Source: JACQCV01 sp964634555
Lineage (GTDB): Bacteria > Patescibacteriota > Minisyncoccia > Phycocordibacterales > UBA12445
Assembly: GCA_964634555.1 (NCBI GenBank)
Contig: CAZWJJ010000018.1
Span: 1-15,559 of the forward strand
Reading direction: 5' to 3'
Length of the DNA: 15,559 nt
Shown here piece after piece: positions 6,649 to 11,139 of the stretch. Each line of letters starts with the position of its first letter. Positions within the stretch are counted from its first letter, which is position 1. Both the position numbers and the translations under genes were made by a program. The notes under the pieces were generated by a model. That model was not told the origin of the DNA. It searched no databases and saw only the letters and a program-made list of their open reading frames with translations.

Positions 6649-6677
6649 AGTTTATCATTTTGGGGATCGATTTACAA
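6649..6677 (-). promoter_or_regulatory. Promoter of the C39-like gene
   Basis: On the minus strand, TTGTAA (6677-6672), a 17-bp spacer and TAAACT (6654-6649) preceded by TGA. The expected start near 6642 leaves a leader of about 24 nt before the ATG at 6618. It partly follows the upstream terminator. Confidence 0.5.
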
Positions 6678-6683
6678 AGTTAA

Positions 6684-6710
6684 AAAGATAAAACCCCCGC
6701 GAAGGGGTTT
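6684..6710 (-). terminator. Rho-independent terminator after the 55-aa membrane peptide gene
   Basis: AAACCCC (6691-6697) pairs with GGGGTTT (6704-6710) around CGCGAA. The minus strand continues with TTTTATCTTTTT. It separates the gene at 6761-6928 from the C39-like gene. Confidence 0.75.
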
Positions 6711-6760
6711 ATAATATGACTACTAAGATAAATAATTAATTTTATGCCGAGTGTGGATTT

Positions 6761-6928
6761 TTATCTGATATGGCCACTATGAATTAGAACTTCAAAAGAG
6801 AGAAACAATGTGAATGTGATTGACCAACAGACGATCTCAAAAACAACAGGCTGAAAATTCTTTTTGTGAAGGGTCATGGCGAATGATCCATAATAAACGA
6901 CCAGCGCGCCTACAGAAAGAATTAGCAT
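6761..6928 (-). CDS. 55-aa membrane protein with two hydrophobic segments
   Basis: The peptide has hydrophobic segments at about 1-18 (MLILSVGALVVYYGSFAM) and 28-48 (VFEIVCWSITFTLFLSFEVL) with a basic loop between (LHKKNFQ). The ATG at 6928 is chosen because AAAGGAGG lies 6 nt before it; the longer open frame to 6952 begins with TTG and would include the ribosome binding site as codons. It is followed by a terminator, so it appears to be its own unit. No family recognised. Confidence 0.65.
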   Translation of the reverse strand: MLILSVGALVVYYGSFAMTLHKKNFQPVVFEIVCWSITFTLFLSFEVLIHSGHIR

Positions 6929-7032
6929 TTGTATCCTCCTTTTAAAGTTCAATTTTTGGCCAATCAGCCGATTCTTATCAGAGATTACAATAATGACTTA
7001 AGAATGTAAAGACTGTTTTATCTCCTATTTTT

Positions 7033-7482
7033 TTAAGCAAAGAAGCTTGCCAATAGAGCAATGAGGAGCAGTGTAACGAGTTGATAGAGAGAATCCGAAG
7101 CGAATTTTGCTGAAGCGAGCTTGTGGTCGGTATTACTCCATAGAATGCCTGTGCCAATTGATGGCACTGTGAAGCAGAGCCAGTTGAAGGCTACAAAGCC
7201 CATTGCCATCGGCAGATTGAGACCATTTTTTAGACTCGTTATTACCATAAAAACTACTGCAAATGATGAGATAAGTGAAAGGAGCATCTGTGCCGAATAC
7301 ATTTTAGCCATCATCTGTTTGCCTTCCTCGATTTTCCTTCGTTTTTCGTCCTCAGAGAGTTTATCAAAGCCTAAATATTTCATATGAAGCTTGCCCATCG
7401 GTGTGGAATTTGAATACCAGATGGTACCTGTTATTACTGAGATAACTGTGCCAGCTAGTGAAAGTAAAATGAGATTTAACAT
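7033..7482 (-). CDS. DUF1761 family membrane protein
   Basis: A 149-aa protein with four hydrophobic segments near residues 3-24, 65-85, 92-112 and 129-148. The N-terminal pattern TGTIWYSNSTPMGKLHMKYLG, a charged cytoplasmic-looking stretch (SEDEKRRKIEEGKQMM), AFNWLCFTVP and the C-terminal SLYQLVTLLLIALL match the DUF1761 layout, a family of unknown function in which a conserved W-Y/F-x-P-like segment follows the first helix. The ATG lacks a Shine-Dalgarno and sits about 23 nt behind an extended -10 promoter. Neighbours on the same strand appear to be separate transcription units. Confidence 0.75.
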   Translation of the reverse strand: MLNLILLSLAGTVISVITGTIWYSNSTPMGKLHMKYLGFDKLSEDEKRRKIEEGKQMMAKMYSAQMLLSLISSFAVVFMVITSLKNGLNLPMAMGFVAFNWLCFTVPSIGTGILWSNTDHKLASAKFASDSLYQLVTLLLIALLASFFA

Positions 7483-7511
7483 TGATATAAAATTATTTTT
7501 TTAATGTTAGT

Positions 7512-7520
7512 ATTCTACCA
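7512..7520 (-). promoter_or_regulatory. Extended -10 promoter of the DUF1761 gene
   Basis: The minus strand reads TGG-TAGAAT (7520-7512) without a clear -35 box. The expected start is near 7505, giving a short leader to the ATG at 7482. Confidence 0.45.
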
Positions 7521-7533
7521 TTTTTAAATTAAA

Positions 7534-7558
7534 AACGCACCAGCTTAAGTTGCGGTTA
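7534..7558 (-). terminator. Weak possible terminator after the cysteine-rich protein gene
   Basis: On the minus strand an imperfect stem AAC(C)GCA...TGCGTT is followed by TTTTAATTT. It overlaps the stop codon at 7556 and has one bulge, so confidence is low. Confidence 0.35.
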
Positions 7559-8161
7559 TGGCCAATGATGATAGCAGGCGACTAAACAAACTCCGGAACG
7601 AATATTGAGGATTTTATCAATGAATTCGTTTATTGTCTCAGGTAGTTGCAAGACATGATTACCCTCTTCTAAATCTCGTTTCTCTGCCGATCCATGTGAA
7701 CCGTCTGGAATCCAAAATTTATCGCGCAACCGGCGGAGAGATATTATATTAAGAGGTAGATCTTGTAATTTAAATTCCCCAGTAATCTTTTTAGCCTCTT
7801 TTTCCGGTGTCTGCATTATCTCAGCCAAAGATTTGTAAAAAGCGGTTATGGCATCATCTCGAGTCCATGCTGGACTAAGGACTTCGCAACCACAAGGCAA
7901 ACATTGTCCGCGCTTTAATTGCTTCAATTGATTTAGTCTCTCGTGATAGCTATTGGGATCCGGGAAATCGACGATCATTCTTTTTCTTAATCGGGGAATG
8001 TGCTCAGCAAGGCCCACAACTTTCTCGCAACAATCCTTACAGTCTTCAAGATGGTCGTCAACCTCTGCTGTGTATTTAGCAATTAGATCATAAAGATATT
8101 TGCTCTCTTGTAGGAGTTTATGGATTTCTTCTTTAGAGATTTTGATCTTTTGATCTACCAC
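7556..8161 (-). CDS. Cysteine-rich soluble protein with an N-terminal anti-sigma-like zinc motif
   Basis: A 201-aa protein of no clearly recognised family. Residues 37-44 give His-x3-Cys-x2-Cys (DDHLEDCKDCCEKV), the spacing seen in zf-HC2/ZAS zinc-binding anti-sigma domains. Further Cys clusters occur at about 87-92 (CLPCGC) and 192-196 (CLVAC, close to the end YHHWP). The rest is helical and charged. No transmembrane segment is present, so it would be a cytoplasmic protein rather than a classical membrane anti-sigma factor, and no sigma factor gene is adjacent. The start is GTG at 8161, supported by AAGGAAGG about 9 nt upstream; no ATG lies near. A strong promoter and a 17-bp palindrome precede it. 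The zinc motif is seen; regulatory function is inference. Confidence 0.65.
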   Translation of the reverse strand: MVDQKIKISKEEIHKLLQESKYLYDLIAKYTAEVDDHLEDCKDCCEKVVGLAEHIPRLRKRMIVDFPDPNSYHERLNQLKQLKRGQCLPCGCEVLSPAWTRDDAITAFYKSLAEIMQTPEKEAKKITGEFKLQDLPLNIISLRRLRDKFWIPDGSHGSAEKRDLEEGNHVLQLPETINEFIDKILNIRSGVCLVACYHHWP

Positions 8162-8182
8162 TATTCTACACCTTCCTTCGTT

Positions 8183-8199
8183 TTAAATGGGCCATTTAA
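8183..8199. promoter_or_regulatory. 17-bp perfect inverted repeat in the leader of the cysteine-rich protein gene
   Basis: TTAAATGG (8183-8190) and CCATTTAA (8192-8199) flank one central base. It lies between the predicted transcription start near 8216 and the ribosome binding site, a position suited to a dimeric repressor operator or a short RNA hairpin. No T run follows, so it is not a terminator. Confidence 0.5.
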
Positions 8200-8222
8200 G
8201 GAGTTAAAGGGCTTATCCTAAG

Positions 8223-8250
8223 ATTGTAATCCAAAGATTGGGTGTGTCAA
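8223..8250 (-). promoter_or_regulatory. Sigma-70 promoter of the cysteine-rich protein gene
   Basis: On the minus strand, TTGACA (8250-8245), a 16-bp spacer and TACAAT (8228-8223). The leader to the GTG start is about 55 nt. Confidence 0.7.
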
Positions 8251-8261
8251 TTTTATTTTCC

Positions 8262-9212
8262 TTACAGAATTCCTCCTTGCGCCTCTTTTTTGCCGACTAT
8301 TGGGATTGTAATATGGAAGGTGGTTCCTTGCCTCTCAATAGAATCAAACCAAACTTTCCCACCCCATGCTTCAACGAGTGATTTTACAAGCGCAAGACCG
8401 AGGCCGGTGCCTGTAGCAACAGTCTCTTTTGCGGCATCAGTACGATAGAAATGTTGGAAAATTTTTGGACGATCTTTCTCTGCAATACCGATGCCTGAAT
8501 CTTTTACTGAATATTCAATAACATCATCTATTTGTTTAATAAGCAGAGAGATGTTGCTTTTATTGGGTGAATAGTTGATTGCATTAGATACAAGGTTTGA
8601 AATAACCTGCATTACAGCGTTTTTATCCATAAATACGTACGGTAAGGGGTCTGGATCTTTGACTACTGTAAAATTAATATTTTTTTTCTCCGCTACGCCA
8701 CTGAACTCTTTCAAGACATCATCGGTCAGATCGCTTAAACTTATCGGTGAGAGAGCAAATTTCACCGTACCTGCCTCGGCTCGTGAAATTTTTAGAAGAA
8801 ATTCGACCAACTCATCCATCTGTTGTGAGCCGTCCTTCACGATGTCTAAAAACTCTTTTTGATCTGGTGTAATATTCAAATCTCCCTCGAGTACTTCTCC
8901 CAAAGCATTTTTTATTGCGCCAATAGGAGTTCGGAGTTGATGCGCAGCGATTGAGACGAAATCAGATTTGGCTTTTTCAAGATTTGCAATTTTTTCTGCC
9001 TCTTTTTTGCGATCGGAAATATCACGGACAATTACAAGCACCGCGGGCTTGCTTCCATAGGAGATCAAACCGCTTGAAACTTCTACATCAACTATTGCGC
9101 CATTTTTATGCATTAACTTTGTTTCATATACATTGTCTGCCACACTTCCTGCGATGCGGGCCGCATAATTTTTTCCAACACGCTCTTGTTCTTCTGGGGC
9201 GATGAGCGGCAT
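8262..9212 (-). CDS. Kinase-half fragment: partial PAS, HisKA and HATPase domains
   Basis: This fragment is open from the ATG at 9212 (316 aa) and is in the same frame as the fragment at 9228-10013, separated only by TGA. PAS remainder and PAC-like segment: about 1-70 (VIVRDISDRKK). HisKA: FVSIAAHQLRTPIGAIKNAL with phospho-acceptor His91. HATPase_c: N box (NLVSNAINYS), G1 (DSGIGIAEKD), F box (FQHFYR) and G2 (GTGLGLALVKSLVEAWGG), all intact. If translated on its own it would be a soluble kinase without a sensor. No Shine-Dalgarno supports the internal ATG, so it is better viewed as the 3' part of the broken gene. Confidence 0.55.
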   Translation of the reverse strand: MPLIAPEEQERVGKNYAARIAGSVADNVYETKLMHKNGAIVDVEVSSGLISYGSKPAVLVIVRDISDRKKEAEKIANLEKAKSDFVSIAAHQLRTPIGAIKNALGEVLEGDLNITPDQKEFLDIVKDGSQQMDELVEFLLKISRAEAGTVKFALSPISLSDLTDDVLKEFSGVAEKKNINFTVVKDPDPLPYVFMDKNAVMQVISNLVSNAINYSPNKSNISLLIKQIDDVIEYSVKDSGIGIAEKDRPKIFQHFYRTDAAKETVATGTGLGLALVKSLVEAWGGKVWFDSIERQGTTFHITIPIVGKKEAQGGIL

Positions 9213-9227
9213 AAATGATTTTTCGAG

Positions 9228-10013
9228 TCACTCTTCATTATTATAGCCGACAATATTTATCGCCTTGTTTACATATTTCACTATACCGTCCTGAACGATG
9301 ATAATTGCATCATGAGCTTGATTGACTACAGCTGAATATTTTTCCTCGCTCTCACGAATATCTCGCACTTTTTCTTCAATCTGCCGCTTTAATGTCCGCT
9401 GGTATTGTCGCATTAGTAAAAACACAATGATGGCAAAAATACCGAAAGAGATTATGCCGATAATAAGATATTTAAGCCATGAAGGAATAACTTCGACTTG
9501 GCCGATAGATTTCCCAAAATTCGTCTTTAGTGAGTCATAATAAATACTGTTAGGATCGTCTTTAAGTGCTCTTAGGTAATAGTCCATTACACTAATAAGA
9601 TAGGCGCTTTTTGGACTTCCTTTTGTAAATGCAAAATTATTTTCATTGGGATTGAAAATAAGTCCTGTTCGAGAAACTTTATATTTATCTTCGTTGGCAA
9701 TACCAAAGTGCCAATTGACCACTCCGGCATCAACTGTCCCAGCCTCGATCATCTTTAGTGCATCTGACATGGTGGGTACATCGACAATAGTAGCGTTTAT
9801 TCCAAATGAAGTAAGAACATTCTTCAATCCCAACGGGCCTGTATAGTGGACGCTTGATTTAATGATCGCGATACTTTTACCATCAAGGTCTTTAAATGAC
9901 GCAAAATTTACTCCACTTTTTGCATAGATAATAGACCAGCTAAGGAGGGCTGTTTGGGTATTAAAATCGAATATTTGCTTGCGGTCGTCAGTTACAGCTA
10001 CATCAACGAGCAT
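9228..10013 (-). CDS. Sensor-half fragment: SBP_bac_3 domain, TM helix and start of PAS
   Basis: This fragment can be read from an internal ATG at 10013 (261 aa), but the homologous sequence extends upstream to about 10230 in the same frame (NIRVGVFDNSPRIY, KGFFADILNYIA, LQKGEIDMLVDVAV), so that ATG is not the original start. The periplasmic domain is of the amino-acid-binding SBP_bac_3 type (FKDLDGKSIAIIKSS, ALKMIEAGTVDAGVVN). A transmembrane helix (LKYLIIGIISFGIFAIIVFLLM) leads into a charged coiled linker (EEKVRDIRESEEKYSAVVNQ) and the first half of PAS, cut by TGA after NNEE. Confidence 0.5.
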   Translation of the reverse strand: MLVDVAVTDDRKQIFDFNTQTALLSWSIIYAKSGVNFASFKDLDGKSIAIIKSSVHYTGPLGLKNVLTSFGINATIVDVPTMSDALKMIEAGTVDAGVVNWHFGIANEDKYKVSRTGLIFNPNENNFAFTKGSPKSAYLISVMDYYLRALKDDPNSIYYDSLKTNFGKSIGQVEVIPSWLKYLIIGIISFGIFAIIVFLLMRQYQRTLKRQIEEKVRDIRESEEKYSAVVNQAHDAIIIVQDGIVKYVNKAINIVGYNNEE

Positions 10014-10298
10014 GTCAATTTCACCTTTTTGTAGTCGCGCAAGATCCTCATCAAATGTGCCATTTACATAGGTTATTTTCCATCCTTCCTTATCGGCAAT
10101 GTAGTTTAAAATATCAGCGAAAAAACCCTTAACTGTGCCGTTGGTATCAGTGTATATGCGCGGAGAGTTATCGAAAACACCAACTCGAATATTTTTGAGA
10201 TCTGTCTCTTCTGCGCGAGTGATATTATAGAAAAAAATGTAGCGAATAAAAAGACAAACAAAAATCTCTTTTTCATAATATATAGTTAAATTTTCTTA

Positions 10299-10307
10299 AT
10301 TATAGCA
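10299..10307 (-). promoter_or_regulatory. Extended -10 promoter of the histidine kinase gene
   Basis: The minus strand reads TGC-TATAAT (10307-10299). The expected start near 10292 leaves about 16 nt before the ATG at 10276, which has no Shine-Dalgarno. The promoter looks intact although the gene is not. Confidence 0.55.
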
Positions 10308-10346
10308 TATCATAATATCATGCAGTCTTTTTCTAATTTTTAAAAC

Positions 10347-10372
10347 AAAAGACCTCACAAGGGAGGCCTTTT
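10347..10372 (-). terminator. Terminator after the 70-aa CxxC protein, probably bidirectional
   Basis: AAAAGACCTC (10347-10356) pairs with GAGGCCTTTT (10363-10372) with one G-T wobble. The minus strand runs on into TTTTGTTTT. It lies 5 bp after the stop at 10377 and would end the whole GIY-YIG/tRNA-Asn/CxxC transcript. Confidence 0.75.
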
Positions 10373-10376
10373 ATTT

Positions 10377-10589
10377 TTATTGCCCTAATGATTGGGCGTC
10401 AAAACGTTCTTTATTTTCTTTCATCCATTTTTGCATTCCTGCTATCTGTTCTTCCTGTGGCTGATTTTCTTTTTGTTTCATAAAATCCGCATGCATTTGC
10501 GAATAATGAGGTTTGAGCGCCTCCATCCACTTTTCGAATGTTTCGCCTCGTGCTTCATATGTGCATATATCGCACCTAAGTGTTTTCAT
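10377..10589 (-). CDS. Small putative zinc-binding protein (CxxC...H...H)
   Basis: A 70-aa protein. The N-terminus LRCDICTYEARGETFEKWMEALKPHYSQMHADFM has Cys6, Cys9 and two His near 28 and 33, spaced as in a C2H2-type zinc-binding unit, and recalls DUF1059-like small proteins. The C-terminal half is a charged helix (KQKENQPQEEQIAGMQKWMKENKERFD). No Shine-Dalgarno precedes the ATG. Only 22 bp separate it from the 3' end of tRNA-Asn and no promoter fits in between, so it is probably cotranscribed with the tRNA and released by 3' processing. Role unknown; the metal-binding residues are seen, nucleic-acid binding is a guess. Confidence 0.65.
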   Translation of the reverse strand: MKTLRCDICTYEARGETFEKWMEALKPHYSQMHADFMKQKENQPQEEQIAGMQKWMKENKERFDAQSLGQ

Positions 10590-10611
10590 AGTGTTTTTTG
10601 ATTTTTATTTG

Positions 10612-10683
10612 CTCCCCGGGTAGGATTCGAACCTACGACCAACTCGTTAACAGCGAGCTGCTCTACCACTGAGCTACCGAGGA
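10612..10683 (-). tRNA. tRNA-Asn (anticodon GTT)
   Basis: A complete 72-nt cloverleaf. Acceptor TCCTCGG pairs with CCGGGGA (one T-G pair). D arm GCTC/GAGC. Anticodon arm GCTCG-CTGTTAA-CGAGT with anticodon GTT. T arm GTAGG-TTCGAAT-CCTAC. Discriminator G. CCA is not encoded; the next bases are CAA. The 5' end overlaps the last 10 bases of the GIY-YIG ORF. No separate promoter is seen directly before it, so transcription probably comes from the promoter at 10994-11022 through the nuclease gene. Confidence 0.95.
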
Positions 10684-10928
10684 ATATAATTTTTCAAAAT
10701 ATCTCTCAACGCATTACCTCCCTTATATTTCTTAATCTCTTTCTCTCGCTTAATTGACTCGGATCTAGTAGAAAAGCTTTCTTGATAAACTAATCTCCAA
10801 GACCCCTTATTTTTGGTAGAGAAGACTAAGCCATTATTGTGTCTTAGTAATCTGCCAGGTATGTATTTAGTCTGACCAATATACCTCTTTCCTTGAATGT
10901 TTTCAATTATATATACGTGGCATGGCAT
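10674..10928 (-). CDS. GIY-YIG nuclease (UPF0213/YhbQ-like) inserted at tRNA-Asn
   Basis: An 84-aa single-domain GIY-YIG endonuclease. VYII (Tyr6) and RYIGQT (Tyr16) form the two tyrosine motifs, GRLLRHNNG holds the conserved Arg and His30, and IKREKEIKKYKGG holds the metal-binding Glu. The length is typical of the stand-alone UPF0213 group, which lacks a separate DNA-binding domain. The start is the ATG at 10928, with no Shine-Dalgarno; a second ATG at 10923 is out of frame. The last codons (Ile-Pro-Arg-stop) are bases -3 to 10 of tRNA-Asn: the TAG is tRNA U8, A9 and G10. Upstream lies a defective tRNA-Asn copy with a 15-nt palindrome. The layout suggests a small selfish element or a captured nuclease rather than a housekeeping gene. 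Confidence 0.85.
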   Translation of the reverse strand: MPCHVYIIENIQGKRYIGQTKYIPGRLLRHNNGLVFSTKNKGSWRLVYQESFSTRSESIKREKEIKKYKGGNALRDILKNYIPR

Positions 10929-10933
10929 CTTAT

Positions 10934-10982
10934 CAACTCGTTAATCCCGCTTAGCGGGACTCTACCACTGAGCTACCGAGGA
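10934..10982 (-). pseudogene. Partial tRNA-Asn copy (5' half) with palindrome insert
   Basis: The 25 bases at 10960-10984 are identical to 10661-10685, which covers the first 23 nt of tRNA-Asn and two bases before it. The 11 bases at 10934-10944 are identical to 10640-10650, the 3' part of the anticodon loop and arm. Between these blocks the 10 nt CAGCTCGCTG of the real tRNA are replaced by a 15-nt palindrome. The T arm and 3' acceptor strand are missing. It cannot be a working tRNA. Confidence 0.85.
10945..10959. repeat. 15-nt palindrome replacing part of the tRNA anticodon arm
   Basis: Minus strand TCCCGCTAAGCGGGA: two 7-nt arms around one A. It is placed exactly where the anticodon stem begins in the defective tRNA copy, so the transcript would carry a strong hairpin there. 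It may be a recognition site for the neighbouring nuclease; this is inference. Confidence 0.75.
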
Positions 10983-10993
10983 ATGACAGGAGA

Positions 10994-11022
10994 ATATTAT
11001 CAAATTGCTATCAAAAAAGCAA
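10994..11022 (-). promoter_or_regulatory. Promoter of the partial tRNA/GIY-YIG/tRNA-Asn unit
   Basis: On the minus strand, TTGCTT (11022-11017), a 17-bp spacer and TAATAT (10999-10994) preceded by TGA. The predicted start near 10987 lies just before the first base of the defective tRNA copy (10982), as expected if this was the original tRNA-Asn promoter. Confidence 0.65.
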
Positions 11023-11105
11023 AGGCAGATTTGTATCACTCCTGCCTAATTCTGAGAGGTAATTATCCGAGCTTGATATCATCATTGATTGATGTCATAC
11101 TTATT

Positions 11106-11111
11106 TATAAT
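11106..11111 (+). promoter_or_regulatory. Possible promoter of the MBG-repeat surface protein
   Basis: TATAAT at 11106-11111 with TTGATT at 11085-11090 (15-bp spacer, shorter than ideal). The expected start near 11118 gives a leader of about 22 nt to the ATG at 11140, which has no Shine-Dalgarno. Confidence 0.45.
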
Positions 11112-11139
11112 AGCTTAAATAAATTTAATCTCAGATTTT

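Larger units (their letters stand above)
8262..10276 (-). pseudogene. Disrupted hybrid sensor histidine kinase: signal peptide, SBP_bac_3, TM, PAS, HisKA, HATPase
   Basis: Three adjacent reading frames together spell one sensor kinase of about 671 aa. The ATG at 10276 begins a signal peptide (MKKRFLFVFLFATFF). The frame then breaks in the seven-T run (10231-10237): one extra T would join it to YNITRAEETDLKNIRVGVFDN and the solute-binding SBP_bac_3 domain. A second lesion is an in-frame TGA at 9230-9228 inside the PAS domain, after GYNNEE and before LEKSF; PAS sequences often have Trp at this place, so TGG to TGA is the likely change. Beyond it come the rest of PAS, HisKA and HATPase. Adding one base makes the total length an exact multiple of three. 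Two independent lesions favour a decaying gene; sequencing or assembly error remains possible. No response regulator is adjacent. Confidence 0.75.

Noticed and set aside
9228..9230. TGA read as an amino acid (recoded genetic code or selenocysteine)
   Set aside because: Other genes in the window end in TGA in sensible places (3394 and 3707), no hairpin resembling a SECIS element was noticed after it, and a second lesion in the same gene points to decay.
10612..10984. A group I intron in the anticodon loop of tRNA-Asn carrying the GIY-YIG gene
   Set aside because: The downstream tRNA is complete and uninterrupted, the upstream copy lacks the 3' half, and no intron core pairing was seen; removing the insert is not needed to make the tRNA.
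10985..11139. Hairpin AGGCAG...CTGCCT at about 11024-11048 as a terminator
   Set aside because: The loop is 13 nt, no T run follows on either strand, and no gene ends just before it.
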